From an uncultured Parafilimonas sp. (GTDB lineage Bacteria > Bacteroidota > Bacteroidia > Chitinophagales > Chitinophagaceae), in contig CAIRZB010000028.1 in assembly GCA_903882935.1 (NCBI GenBank), forward strand, positions 101,193 through 165,192: 64,000 nucleotides of DNA, given 5' to 3'. Shown here in pieces: positions 45,648 to 55,020 of the stretch. Each line of letters begins with the position of its first letter. The stretch's first letter is position 1. The translations under genes were made by a program, and so were the position numbers. The notes under the pieces are model-generated. The model was not told the DNA's origin. It worked only from the letters and a program-made list of their open reading frames with translations, and searched no databases.

Positions 45648-46637
45648 TCATGCATACAGGGGCAGTTTTCTATCCTGTTGAATACCAGAAATATCTAAAA
45701 AAGGGGCGGTGGCATGTATCGTTTGCCCATTCAGCACTTTTTCATACATCACTATATATTTTTCGGCCATGGCGCGTGCGTTAAATAGGTTGGCGGCATA
45801 ATTATGGCAGTAGGCCCTGCTGTAGCTGTCGCTGTTTTTTACGGCCTCCACCAGTGCAGATATGCTGTTGCTGGTAACGCCTACCCCGGGCGGTATCAAT
45901 TCGGGTAGGGAGCCGTAGGAGGTACCAAAAACCGGGCAACCATAATACATGCTTTCAATAATGGCCAACCCAAAAGGCTCGTGCCATAATACTGGGAATA
46001 CCATGCCTTTGGAGCCTTGCAGACATTGGGCTTTCTCAGCCCCGCCCACCATGCCTTTGAAGCGGGCATTTAATTGTGGGAAAAATTTAAACCCCATGTT
46101 AAAACTAACCCTTTTGCCACCCAGCACGTATAATTTTTCTTTTGCTTTTTGGGTTAAGGCAATGGCTCCTTTTACATTTTTAATACTCCATGCTGCATCC
46201 CCCAGAAAATGAAAATAGTGTCGGTTGTTGTCGAGTATAGGCTTTACGTACTCATCCCAATCTAACCCGTTGTACACATATTGGCTGCCGTTATAGCGGC
46301 TGGCCTGGTTGGCCGAAATAAATACCGTGTTTTTATCAAACGTAAACACGTTGTTTACATTGCCGTGAAAAGTAGTTATATATGGTTTGCCCAAAGGGCC
46401 GTTGGGTTGAAAGTTAAGATGCACTACATCAATATTCGCTGGCACTTGCTCAGCAAGCGTTTTAATGGGGTCATAAATATGCACGGTTGCAAAAGGGCAA
46501 ACAGAACCCGCTGCAACAAGGTAATGCACCTGATGCCCCATAGCGTGCAGGGCCTTGCCCAAACCCCAAATTACCCTTTCGGTGCCGCCGTATTTTATTG
46601 CCGGTATTTTAGTGTTGTTTACTATTAAAATTCTCAT
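45648..46637 (-). CDS. Glycosyltransferase (family 4-like)
   Basis: The 329-residue protein starts MRILIVNNTKIPAIKYGGTERVIW, where GGxER is the GT4 N-terminal pattern. The C-terminal half has LWHEPFGLAIIESMYYGCPVFG, the E-x7-E type nucleotide-sugar site. It is soluble, probably membrane-associated. It is followed upstream by a GT2-like gene on the same strand with 55 bases between, which suggests a small glycan-synthesis unit. Confidence 0.88.
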   Translation of the reverse strand: MRILIVNNTKIPAIKYGGTERVIWGLGKALHAMGHQVHYLVAAGSVCPFATVHIYDPIKTLAEQVPANIDVVHLNFQPNGPLGKPYITTFHGNVNNVFTFDKNTVFISANQASRYNGSQYVYNGLDWDEYVKPILDNNRHYFHFLGDAAWSIKNVKGAIALTQKAKEKLYVLGGKRVSFNMGFKFFPQLNARFKGMVGGAEKAQCLQGSKGMVFPVLWHEPFGLAIIESMYYGCPVFGTSYGSLPELIPPGVGVTSNSISALVEAVKNSDSYSRAYCHNYAANLFNARAMAEKYIVMYEKVLNGQTIHATAPFLDISGIQQDRKLPLYA

Positions 46638-46692
46638 TGCAATAAAATTTTATGGTTGCGGCGGCCGAAATAGTAAATACTAAGATGTGGGT

Positions 46693-47565
46693 TTAAATTA
46701 CCTTGTAGTTTCTAAAATCAAAAGGGCGAATGCCTGTTTTGCCTTCAAACCAATACAAAAACCTGTTCTTTAGGCTAAAGTGTTTTTTGGTAACATCAAT
46801 GGCAACGTTCCATTGCTGGTTTGCTACACGTTGCCGCATTACCTCGGGATGGGTGCCGGTAAAATTTTGCAGGGAATCATAATCATCAAAATTAAAAATA
46901 TCTTCCGCCTGCAGGGATTTGCGCCAGTCCTCCGAATCCTCATGCCAATACTGGCTTACTTCCTTCATTTTCTTTTTCATTTGCACAGGGCTTTTTACCC
47001 AGCCATAGTGGTATATATATGCCTCAACAGGTTTAACAAGCAATTTTTTGTCACCCTTTCTAAACCCTTGGGCATCCCTGTACGCAGAAATTGCCTTATC
47101 GTTTCGTATTACCCTAACCTCATGGCTGTACCAACGCCTGCTATCGCCCACATAGTCGTAGGTGCCATAAAAATGTAAGTATTTAAACACCAGTCCTTCA
47201 ACACGCTTGTCATCTTTGTATTGTTTGCAGGCGTTTATTACTTCCCCGCAATATTTTTCGTGCATTACCTCATCACCTTGAATATAAAAGGCCCAGTCAC
47301 TGGCGGGGTCAATCAGGGTAAAGGCTTTATTGGTTTCAACGGCCAGTACCTCACCGCCTTTTCTTAGGGAGTGGTCCCAAGTGGAATGGTGTATTTTTAT
47401 TTTGGGGCTGTTGATGGCTGCTATTAAATCGTTGGTGGCATCTGCTGAATCACCGCATAAAACAATCATTTCGTCAACAACCGGCAGTATCGATGTTATG
47501 GCTTCAACAATTGGGTAATCATTAATAATGGCATTTTTAATGATGGTAAAGCCAGATATTTTCAT
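46693..47565 (-). CDS. Glycosyltransferase family 2-like protein
   Basis: The 290-residue protein starts MKISGFTIIKNAIINDYPIVE and has the GT-A pattern: VDEMIVLCGDSADATND then FYIQGDEVMHEKY as the D-x-D-like metal/nucleotide region. An additional C-terminal helical part includes the YHYGWVKSPVQMKKKM motif seen in related Bacteroidota enzymes. There are no membrane helices. It is probably co-transcribed with the GT4 gene. Donor and acceptor unknown. Confidence 0.86.
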   Translation of the reverse strand: MKISGFTIIKNAIINDYPIVEAITSILPVVDEMIVLCGDSADATNDLIAAINSPKIKIHHSTWDHSLRKGGEVLAVETNKAFTLIDPASDWAFYIQGDEVMHEKYCGEVINACKQYKDDKRVEGLVFKYLHFYGTYDYVGDSRRWYSHEVRVIRNDKAISAYRDAQGFRKGDKKLLVKPVEAYIYHYGWVKSPVQMKKKMKEVSQYWHEDSEDWRKSLQAEDIFNFDDYDSLQNFTGTHPEVMRQRVANQQWNVAIDVTKKHFSLKNRFLYWFEGKTGIRPFDFRNYKVI

Positions 47566-47846
47566 GCTGTAATTTTTGCAAAGAAATAAAATCTTTTGGT
47601 TACCCTGCTATTTAGTCGCAGCCAACAATAAATGCAACAACAATATATAGGCTTACTTAGCCCTGCCATCCATTACAGAATGCTTCTGCCGCCCCGTTAA
47701 AACAATTAAAGCCCTTTACAAGTTGTTATAAATTAGGCAACAACCCTGTACTGTTAACTAAAACCAGTATTTTAGCCCGCCAATGGGTAGGCTGTTTGGC
47801 CAAAAAATGTAAACAGAAAGCGCAAAAATTACCAATGCTTTTGCTT

Positions 47847-49001
47847 ATGCGAAAAATAATCAACTCGTCTGGGCCTGCCGCTATTATTATATTGCTGGTG
47901 GCGGTGTTATGCAGTGTACAGTCTTTTTTGTTAGACGCGGGCAACACCGGCAATGCCTACACGCATTATAACAACTATGTTATTTTTAAAACCTCTTTTT
48001 TTAACCTTGTTCAGCAAAAGGATCTCTACCAACTATACCCCCAACTGCAGTGGGACTTATATAAGTACTCGCCCACGTTTGCATTGTTTTTTGGGTTGTT
48101 TGCATGGCTGCCCAATGTTGTGGGCCTTATTTTATGGAACCTGCTAAACGCAGGGGTATTGGTATGGGCCATTAGGGCATTACCGGCGTTAAGCGATAAA
48201 AAAAAGGCATTTATATTGTTGTATGTGTTGGTTGAACTGGTAGGCTCCCTACAAAACTCACAATCAAACGCGTTGATGGCGGGTTTGATGATAGGTGCTT
48301 TTGCCATGGCCGAAAAGCAACGGTTTATTTTTGCACTGGTATTGGTTATTTGCAGCGTGTATATAAAACTGTTTGGGTTGGCCGGTTTTGCCATATTTAT
48401 ATTTTACCCACAAAAGCTAAAAAATGCCATTGCATGTATTGTTATTACAGCGGTATTTTTTATACTACCATTGGCAGTGGTACCCTTTAAACAATTACTT
48501 TTTTTATACAAAAGCTGGGGCGGTTTATTAAGGCAGGACAATGATGCATCCCTAGGCCTCTCCATTTTCGGCTGGCTGCAAACATGGTTTAAATTGGCTG
48601 TGCCAAGGGTACGGGTGCTGGCCGCCGGGCTGTTGGTTTATTTTATACCTTTTGCACGGTTTAGCCTGTATAAAAATATTGCCTTTAGGTACTGCATTCT
48701 GGCATCTACCCTATTGTGGGTAATAGTGTTTAACCATAAATCTGAGTCGCCAACGTTTATCATAGCCGTGGCCGGGGTGGCCATTTGGTTTTGCAACAGC
48801 AAAAGGCGGCTGGTTGATGTTGCACTGTTGGTGGCAGTATTTATTTTTACCATGCTTTCGCCTACTGATATATTCCCCCACTTTGTTAAAGACCGGTTTT
48901 TTGTACCCTATGTGGTTAAAGCCGTGCCTTGTATTGTAGTGTGGTTTGCAATAAGCTACCGGCTTATTGTTAGCCCCAAAACATACTTACCGGCAAATTA
49001 A
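47847..49001 (+). CDS. Polytopic membrane glycosyltransferase (GT87/DUF2029-like)
   Basis: The start at 47847 (MRKIINSSGPAAIIILL) puts the first membrane helix directly at the N-terminus; an earlier ATG at 47796 adds 17 basic residues and cannot be excluded. About ten hydrophobic segments are visible. QLQWDLYKYSPTFALFFG lies after the first loop, the Y-x-Y-x-P-x-F pattern seen in GT87 (DUF2029) polyprenyl-sugar mannosyltransferases. It is divergent from the two soluble glycosyltransferases. Confidence 0.82.
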   Translation: MRKIINSSGPAAIIILLVAVLCSVQSFLLDAGNTGNAYTHYNNYVIFKTSFFNLVQQKDLYQLYPQLQWDLYKYSPTFALFFGLFAWLPNVVGLILWNLLNAGVLVWAIRALPALSDKKKAFILLYVLVELVGSLQNSQSNALMAGLMIGAFAMAEKQRFIFALVLVICSVYIKLFGLAGFAIFIFYPQKLKNAIACIVITAVFFILPLAVVPFKQLLFLYKSWGGLLRQDNDASLGLSIFGWLQTWFKLAVPRVRVLAAGLLVYFIPFARFSLYKNIAFRYCILASTLLWVIVFNHKSESPTFIIAVAGVAIWFCNSKRRLVDVALLVAVFIFTMLSPTDIFPHFVKDRFFVPYVVKAVPCIVVWFAISYRLIVSPKTYLPAN

Positions 49002-49068
49002 TGGGGCAAAAATAGCATTACGCAAGCCGCCGTAAAACCTAAAATAGTACATTGCAGTTTTATACTGT

Positions 49069-49704
49069 ATGATAAACTTTATACCTATTTTTCCCTTGGG
49101 CATTGTGGTTTACCCCGGCGAAAAATTAAACCTGCATATTTTTGAGGAACGCTATAAGCAACTGATAAACATAAGCTTTGCCGACAAAAAACCGTTTGGC
49201 ATACCAGTGGTAATGAACGACAAAGTTGCAGAAACTGGCACTGTTGTTACCATAACTGAAATAGCCAAACGCTATGATGATGGCCGGATGGATGTGCGGG
49301 CGCAAGGACTGAATATTTTTAATATTTTGGAAATTATTAAATCGGTGCCAGAAAGGCTGTACAGCGGTGCGATTGTGGACTACCCACCAACAACGGATGC
49401 CAAAAATGTATTGGCTATGCAACGGGTTGTTGCGGCCGTGCGGGAGTTGCATAAGTTGCTTAAAGTTAGCAAGGATTTTAAAAAGCCAGATGAAGAGTTG
49501 CTGAGCTACGATATTGCGCACCATGCGGGCTTGTCACTGGAAGAAGAATATGAATTATTGGGCTTACCCCATGAAAGCCAGCGGCTGGAATATTTAAAAC
49601 GACACCTTAAAAAGATAATACCCATCATTACCGGTACAGAGAACTTAAAGGAACGCATACAGTTGAACGGGCATTTTAAAGAGCTGGGCGGGTTTGATTT
49701 ATAA
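49069..49704 (+). CDS. Lon substrate-binding-domain (LON N-type) protein
   Basis: The 211-residue protein starts MINFIPIFPLGIVVYPGEKL and has LHIFEERYKQLI, the typical LON-N start. The protease and ATPase domains are absent. Free-standing LON-N proteins are common; they may bind hydrophobic peptides, but the function is not established. It ends 13 bases before the 3' end of the converging Uma2 pseudogene. Confidence 0.87.
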   Translation: MINFIPIFPLGIVVYPGEKLNLHIFEERYKQLINISFADKKPFGIPVVMNDKVAETGTVVTITEIAKRYDDGRMDVRAQGLNIFNILEIIKSVPERLYSGAIVDYPPTTDAKNVLAMQRVVAAVRELHKLLKVSKDFKKPDEELLSYDIAHHAGLSLEEEYELLGLPHESQRLEYLKRHLKKIIPIITGTENLKERIQLNGHFKELGGFDL

Positions 49705-49716
49705 GACCCCGTGGAT

Positions 49717-50366
49717 TTACGCTGTCAGTTCCTGCAAAGCTTTAATATTCTCGGCTTTGTTAAATACTGCTTTGGCGTTAACTGCAAAGCCCTTAATGGC
49801 CTTGCTGGTAATAATACCGTTTTTGCCTTTAAACTCTAACTGGTATTTACCTTGGTGCAACAGATACATTCAATGCTCTTTGTTGCGGGGTCAACTATCC
49901 AATATTCAGCCACGCCGTGCAGCGCATAGTCTTCGAACTTAATGCCCCGGTCATTTTTTTCGGTAGAAGGTGAAAGTATCTCCACAACAAAATCGGGGGC
50001 AGGAAAAAGCATTTGTTCTTTATGAAAGGCTTTTGATTTTTGTTTATCGAAATAGATAATATCCGGCTGATAACTGTTACGGCTAAGTTCAATCATAAGC
50101 TGACCCAGGTAGAGGTTTCCTATGCCATTTATCATTGTGTAATATAACAAAAGGCTTACCAACCGGGCACTGCATTCGGCATGTTCCATCCTTACTGGTA
50201 ACTGCTTAATTATTTCACCATTTATAAACTCATCTTTATCGCCTTCTGTAATGGCATCATAAAATCGCTGCCGCAAGCGGTTTTCATCTTCCAGTTGTGC
50301 CTACAAGTTTTGTACAATGCGATGTAAATCGGGCCGCTTTATTAAAGCCTTCATCAAATCATCCAT
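49717..50366 (-). pseudogene. Uma2-family endonuclease-like gene, broken by an in-frame TAG and a frameshift
   Basis: From ATG 50366 the frame reads MDDLMKALIKRPDLHRIVQNL and hits TAG at 50303-50301. It then continues with AQLEDENRLRQRFYDAI, DDEFINGEI-like, APDFVVEILSPSTEKNDRG and YWIVDPATKSIE, the Uma2 nuclease-fold core (PD-(D/E)xK-like). Near 49860-49876 the frame is lost; the expected tail (YLLHQGKYQLEFKGKNG to KALQELTA) lies in the next frame and ends at 49717. The longest intact piece is 49836-50276. Two independent lesions make it a pseudogene. Confidence 0.85.
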
Positions 50367-50439
50367 CACAGAAAAGTTGTAGAATTATGGAAATAAAAAA
50401 GCTGGGAGAATTAAATATAACCCTTTCCGTTTGGGTGTA

Positions 50440-51510
50440 TTAATTTCCGCTGTGCCTACTAATAAAAGCCTTAACTTTCTGGTTAAACAGTTCCTCCTTA
50501 TCAACCAGTGACTTCAGCAATACCATTTGGTTAGCGGCCCTGTTATAATTATGCAGGGGGTACTTTGCCCCATAATAAACATCGTTATTGAGAAAATCTG
50601 CTAAAAAGCGCAAAGCCTGCATGTATATCATAAACTTGCCGGAGTAAACAAATGCATCCAACTCAGGTGCAGAAAGCTCAAACTGCATTTCGCCGAGGTA
50701 ACCCTCTACTATGGCGTCAAAATATTCATCCCGTATCGCAATTTTCGAAAAATCCGTTTCATCCTCACTGGCACTGGCCAGGTAAGTGCGCATCATATCG
50801 CCAATGTCGCTTATAAAAAAGCCGGGCATAACCGTATCCAAATCAATTACGCAAATGCCTTTATCCTTTTCATCAAACAGCACATTGCTTATTTTGGTAT
50901 CGTGGTGGGTAACCCTTTTTTTAAAGGCGGGGTTGGTTTTAAGCCCCTCAAACTGGTGTACAATGCCTGCATGCTTTTGCAGGGTGCTTATCAGTTCTGC
51001 CGCATACGTTAGCAGCTCTTTGCCACCTTGTGCAATTGCCGTTTCAAATTGTTGATAACGGAGTGAAAGGTCGTGAAAATTGGGTAACGTTACTTTTAGC
51101 TGCGATGCGTTAAAACCACCCAACAACTTGGTAAACCTGCCAAACTGTTTGGCCGCTTCGTAAGCCTGGCCCGGTTGCTGCAACGCATCGTAGGTATGGC
51201 TGCCCTCAATAAAAGTAAACATACGGTATGCGTGGCCGTCGTATTGCAACAACGTTTCTCCGCTATGGGTGTGTAAGGGCACAGTAAACAAGTAACCGGG
51301 GTAATGTATTTGCAAGTAGGCAGCTATTTGGCGTATGTTCGTGTCAATATCCCAAGGCGTTTTAAAAACATGCTGGTTAATACGTTGCACGATGTATTTT
51401 TTACCCGCCCGCTCCGCAAGCCAAGTATTGTTGATGAGCCCACTGCCGAAAGGGGCCACCGTATAGGTATTCTCAATAAAATTAAATGGCTGAAGAACGG
51501 CGGATAACAT
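50440..51510 (-). CDS. APH-family phosphotransferase, N-acetylhexosamine-kinase-like
   Basis: The 356-residue protein has a kinase-like fold: glycine-rich start FGSGLINNTWLAE, Lys region KKYIVQRIN, catalytic loop THHDTKISNVLF (Asp in HHD) and metal Asp in VIDLDTVMPGFF. The pattern resembles N-acetylhexosamine 1-kinase (NahK) type enzymes more than antibiotic kinases; that sub-assignment is inference. It is divergent from the DUF1080 lipoprotein gene, with 401 bases between. Confidence 0.82.
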   Translation of the reverse strand: MLSAVLQPFNFIENTYTVAPFGSGLINNTWLAERAGKKYIVQRINQHVFKTPWDIDTNIRQIAAYLQIHYPGYLFTVPLHTHSGETLLQYDGHAYRMFTFIEGSHTYDALQQPGQAYEAAKQFGRFTKLLGGFNASQLKVTLPNFHDLSLRYQQFETAIAQGGKELLTYAAELISTLQKHAGIVHQFEGLKTNPAFKKRVTHHDTKISNVLFDEKDKGICVIDLDTVMPGFFISDIGDMMRTYLASASEDETDFSKIAIRDEYFDAIVEGYLGEMQFELSAPELDAFVYSGKFMIYMQALRFLADFLNNDVYYGAKYPLHNYNRAANQMVLLKSLVDKEELFNQKVKAFISRHSGN

Positions 51511-51911
51511 GCGTCACAAATTTGTTATAGCGGTAAAATTAAGTGTATGACTTAATAAAAAATTTTCCGAACGTCAAACTGTGCAAAAATGACGTATAAT
51601 CCCGCACTTACGCTAGGTAATCCCTTAAAAAGATAAGCCCAGTACCGGTTGCATGGGAACACATGTAAAGATAAAGCCATCAAAGCGCCCTATCTGTACA
51701 ACAATACTGATGGGTTAAAAGTGGCAACGGCAGAAATATTGCCTCTTAGTTGGCTATTTGCACCTTAAAACGATGTTTGGCTTTCAGGTGTGGCAGAACC
51801 AGATTTTAAAGCATACCTGGATAATTTGGTTAATAAATTTGTACGTTTTGCAAATAAGCCACCCTCACTTGGGTTTTTTGCTGCTTACCTTTACCCATTA
51901 AATTTTAACGA
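51511..51911. other. Divergent intergenic region, 401 bases
   Basis: No ORF or RNA gene was recognised. A TAAATTTG box at 51834-51841 (+) fits TAnnTTTG, 70 bases before the DUF1080 start, but lacks a matching TTG upstream. No repeat is seen. Confidence 0.35.
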
Positions 51912-52601
51912 ATGACGAGGTTTTACTGCATTTTTCTTACCACAATAATTATACTATCTGGCTGCGCTTCCACCAAAAATGGCTATACCACACACCCAGA
52001 TACTTCCGGCAAAGGCTGGAGTAGTGTTTTTAATAACGACCTGTCCAATGCCGGCTTCCCTAAAGGGGTTTGGAGTATTGCCGACGGTGTTATCACTGCC
52101 ACTAAAGACGAGGCTATTTGGAGTGCCAAACAATATGATAATTTTGTGCTTGACCTTGAATTTAAAAATGCAGAAGGCACCAACAGCGGCGTTATAGTGC
52201 ATGCCACCGACACTGCGGAATGGATACCGCACTCCGTTGAGTTGCAAATAGCCGATGATTACTCCAAGGAATGGAGCAAAGCCGCCCCCGATTGGCAATG
52301 CGCAGCTATTTTTGGCCACCAACCAGCCACCAAGCGCACCGTTAAACCAGCGGGTGAATGGAACCATTACACCATTACCTGCATAGGGCAAAAAATATGG
52401 ATAGTGCTGAACGGAGAATTGGTAAACGAATGTGATATGGCTAAATTTACTTCCGCCAAAACCAACCCCGACGGCACACCCGTGCCAAGCTGGCTGAGCA
52501 ACCCCATGGCAACCCTTCCGCTGCATGGGTACATTGGCTTTCAAGGCAAACATGCGGGTGCACCCATATATTTTAGGAATATTAAAATTAAGGAGCTGTA
52601 A
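51912..52601 (+). CDS. DUF1080 family lipoprotein (3-keto-disaccharide hydrolase-like)
   Basis: The 229-residue protein has a lipoprotein signal with LSGC (Cys18) and a single concanavalin-like DUF1080 domain: FKNAEGTNSGVIVHATD, VELQIADDY, GEWNHYTITCIGQKIWIVLNGE and the end PIYFRNIKIKEL. The family is linked to sugar (3-keto-glycoside) hydrolysis in some members. A second DUF1080 protein lies at 59361. It is anchored in the envelope. Confidence 0.87.
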   Translation: MTRFYCIFLTTIIILSGCASTKNGYTTHPDTSGKGWSSVFNNDLSNAGFPKGVWSIADGVITATKDEAIWSAKQYDNFVLDLEFKNAEGTNSGVIVHATDTAEWIPHSVELQIADDYSKEWSKAAPDWQCAAIFGHQPATKRTVKPAGEWNHYTITCIGQKIWIVLNGELVNECDMAKFTSAKTNPDGTPVPSWLSNPMATLPLHGYIGFQGKHAGAPIYFRNIKIKEL

Positions 52602-52729
52602 CACAGGTGTAATACACGTAGGCGCAAGGTTGGCAACAACAGGCGGCGCATGCCCCAGTTACAATGCCAACAATAAATTTGCTGTTAACCAAACGGTTTT
52701 TTCTACTTTCATACCCACAACCATTAACA

Positions 52730-53119
52730 ATGAAGAAAACGGTACTAGTGTCGCGCATACTGCTGGGGTTTCTTTACCTAGTGTTTGGTTTAGATTTCTT
52801 TTTGCATTTTATACCCTACCAACCCTTGCACACAGGCGCGGCTGGGGCATTTATAGCGGGGCTTAAAGGCACTGGCTATTTTTACCCTATACAAAAAGTT
52901 ATACAAATTGTTGGTGGCCTTTCTTTACTGTTAAACAGGTATCCGGCATTCTCGGCAGTGGTATTGTTTCCTATCAGCTTAAATGTGCTGCTGTTCCATA
53001 CATTTTTGGTACCGTCTGGCTGGTTAATGGGCGTTACGCTGTTATTACCTAACCTTCTGCTGGGGTATGGCTACCGCAAATATTACAGTGGCATGTTTAC
53101 GGCTAAGCCCGTAGCCTAG
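52730..53119 (+). CDS. DoxX-like small membrane protein
   Basis: The start at 52730 (MKKTVLVSRILLGFLYLVFG) is preferred to 52664. The 129-residue protein has four hydrophobic helices with the DoxX-like pattern GLDFFLHFIP and GGLSLLLNRYPAFSAVVLFP. Function unknown. It follows the DUF1080 gene by 128 bases on the same strand. A second four-helix protein of related kind lies at 53858-54232. Confidence 0.75.
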   Translation: MKKTVLVSRILLGFLYLVFGLDFFLHFIPYQPLHTGAAGAFIAGLKGTGYFYPIQKVIQIVGGLSLLLNRYPAFSAVVLFPISLNVLLFHTFLVPSGWLMGVTLLLPNLLLGYGYRKYYSGMFTAKPVA

Positions 53120-53326
53120 GGCGTGCGGCTGGCCGCCACATTATAGTATAGCAGCAATAAAAGAACCTACGCTTTTGGCGAAATATTGCATCCACCACCA
53201 AAATGGCCATACTGATGCGCCGCATATTATGGCAAAAAGGCAACTAGCCAAAACCGGCGGAATTGGGGTTAGAACACGGTAACAAAACCCGAAAATTTGT
53301 TATCTTTCCAATCCCAAAAAAACTCC

Positions 53327-53762
53327 ATGAAAAAATATTTTTTTTCTCCTGTTGTTCTTTGGCCAAAAAATATACGCGCAAACCACCCCACAAAAAGACG
53401 AAGCAGCCATACGGGCAGCCCGGGCCGCCAGCAACCAAGCCATAGCCAACCATAATGTTGCAGGCGTTGTGTTAAACATGCTGGATGATTACAGTATTGT
53501 TACCGGCCGCGGCAAACATGTTGCTGGCAAAGACAGCGTGGCGGCATTTTGGCAGCAAACATTTACCCAAATGCAAGGCGTTGTGTACATGCGTACCCCT
53601 TTACAAATAACAATCAGCAAAAACGACACATTGGCTTGGGAAACCGGCCGATGGACAGCCATACACAGCTACAGCGGCGGCGGAAAATACTCGGCACAAT
53701 GGCGCAAAACCAATGGAGTTTGGAAAACCCAAGCCTAGTTATTTGTATCGTTGGAAAAATAG
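53327..53762 (+). pseudogene. DUF4440/SnoaL-like secreted protein gene with poly-T frameshift and early stop
   Basis: ATG 53327 reads MKKYFF and then meets eight T (53338-53345). Removing one T would give MKKYFFLLLFFGQKIYAQ, a clean signal peptide, followed by the NTF2-like body in frame (DEAAIRAARAASNQAIANHN, DYSIVTGRGKHVAGKD, WETGRWTAIHSYSGG). As written the body is in another frame, with ATG 53352 the first in-frame start. Near the end TAG (53736-53738) stands where a glutamate codon is usual; LFVSLEK and TAG follow at 53760. Sequencing error or phase variation is possible for the T-tract. Confidence 0.8.
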
Positions 53763-53810
53763 GTACCGCGCGGCATGCTTTGCCAACAACAACCAAGTGA
53801 TAGGGGTAAA

Positions 53811-53837
53811 AAAAAGCAGGCTGCTTGCCTGCTTTTT
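53811..53837. terminator. Bidirectional terminator
   Basis: AAAAAGCAGGC, loop TGCTT and GCCTGCTTTTT form a perfect 11-bp stem with A- and T-runs, between the converging genes ending at 53762 and 53858. Confidence 0.92.
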
Positions 53838-53857
53838 AAAAATCGTTGATTACATAA

Positions 53858-54232
53858 TTACTTACCCTTGCTACCAATAAATAAAGCAGCACCTGTAAGT
53901 GCAATATCTTTTAAAAGGCTGGCAAAAAATGAGCCACTGGTATCAGTACCGTTCAACACCGGCGGCAGTTGAACGGTAAGCGCAACCAGCAACAGCAGTA
54001 CCGCCAACAAATACGCCGCAAGCTGGGATTTTACGTTAAGGATAATAGCAATGCCTGCCAAAATAAGGGCAATACCCGTGAAATACACAAAAAAAGTGTG
54101 TGCGCCTGCCGGAATAAACGCGGGCACATAACCCGCCATTGCCGCACCGGCTTTTAAATGGTTAATACCAAACATTATCATTACAAGGGAGTAAAGAATG
54201 GCGCCAATCTTTGAAATAAGATTATTGTTCAT
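53858..54232 (-). CDS. DoxX-like membrane protein
   Basis: The start at 54232 (MNNNLISKIGAILYSLVMIM) opens the first of four hydrophobic segments in a 124-residue protein; the ATG at 54292 adds 20 polar residues. GINHLKAG and YVPAFIPAGAHTFFVYFTG are typical of DoxX-type proteins of Bacteroidota. Function unknown. Confidence 0.78.
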   Translation of the reverse strand: MNNNLISKIGAILYSLVMIMFGINHLKAGAAMAGYVPAFIPAGAHTFFVYFTGIALILAGIAIILNVKSQLAAYLLAVLLLLVALTVQLPPVLNGTDTSGSFFASLLKDIALTGAALFIGSKGK

Positions 54233-54334
54233 ATGGGAGAATTTAGCCTGAAAGATATGCCATTTGTTAATCCCTTCAACATTGGCGGCCATTTTAATGC
54301 AGGCTACAAAAGGCCATTCTTATCTTTACATTGT

Positions 54335-54342
54335 TACCTTTG
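54335..54342 (+). promoter_or_regulatory. Probable minus-7 box of the PNPOx-like gene
   Basis: TACCTTTG fits TAnnTTTG, 32 bases before the ATG at 54374. It overlaps a small palindrome (GTTACC / GGTAAAC). No clear TTG upstream. Confidence 0.4.
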
Positions 54343-54373
54343 GTAAACGCTTCCACAACCTCAACCACACATT

Positions 54374-54919
54374 ATGGGTAAATTTTTCGACAGTATACAG
54401 CCTAACCACCAGGCATTTATTGAAAACCAGAAAATGTTTTTTACCGCCACCGCGCCCATGGGCAGCGAACACCACGTAAACCTTTCACCCAAAGGGCTGG
54501 ACAGTTTTAAGGTACTTTCAACCAACAAGGTAGGTTATATGGATTTGGTAGGCAGCGGAAACGAAACATCCGCGCACCTGCTTGAAAACGGCCGCATTAC
54601 ATTTATGTTCTGCGCCTTTGACGGTCCGCCCAATATCTTGCGCCTGTACGGCCGAGGTTACACCGTTTTGCCGGGTGATGCCGAATGGGCGGTACTGGCA
54701 CCGCACTTTACCATTACCCTTGGCACCAGGCAAATTATAGTTGCGGAAATTAGCAAAGTGCAAACATCTTGCGGGTTTAGCGTACCGCTGTATGACTATA
54801 CCGGCGAGCGGGATCATGCCCAAAAATGGGCAGAAAAAAAGGGTGCCGATGGGTTGGAAGCATACAAAAAAGAAAAAAACCGCACCAGCATGGATAGGCT
54901 AAAAACTGCAATGTGGTAG
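54374..54919 (+). CDS. Pyridoxamine 5'-phosphate oxidase-like flavoprotein
   Basis: The 181-residue protein has a split-barrel FMN-binding pattern: FFTATAPMGSEHHVNLSPKG, YMDLVGSGNETSAHL, GRITFMFCAFDGPPNILRLYG. It belongs to the PNPOx-like superfamily, whose members bind FMN, F420 or heme; the true substrate is not given by sequence. It lies alone on its transcript before the acylase gene (101-base gap). Confidence 0.85.
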   Translation: MGKFFDSIQPNHQAFIENQKMFFTATAPMGSEHHVNLSPKGLDSFKVLSTNKVGYMDLVGSGNETSAHLLENGRITFMFCAFDGPPNILRLYGRGYTVLPGDAEWAVLAPHFTITLGTRQIIVAEISKVQTSCGFSVPLYDYTGERDHAQKWAEKKGADGLEAYKKEKNRTSMDRLKTAMW

Positions 54920-55020
54920 CTAATGATTGTTTGATTAACATTCTGCCGCAGCACAAACAATCGTTGCGTAAATTGTGGAAGAATTTTGCCTAGTTAAGAT
55001 TATTTGAGAAAAAGCAACAA

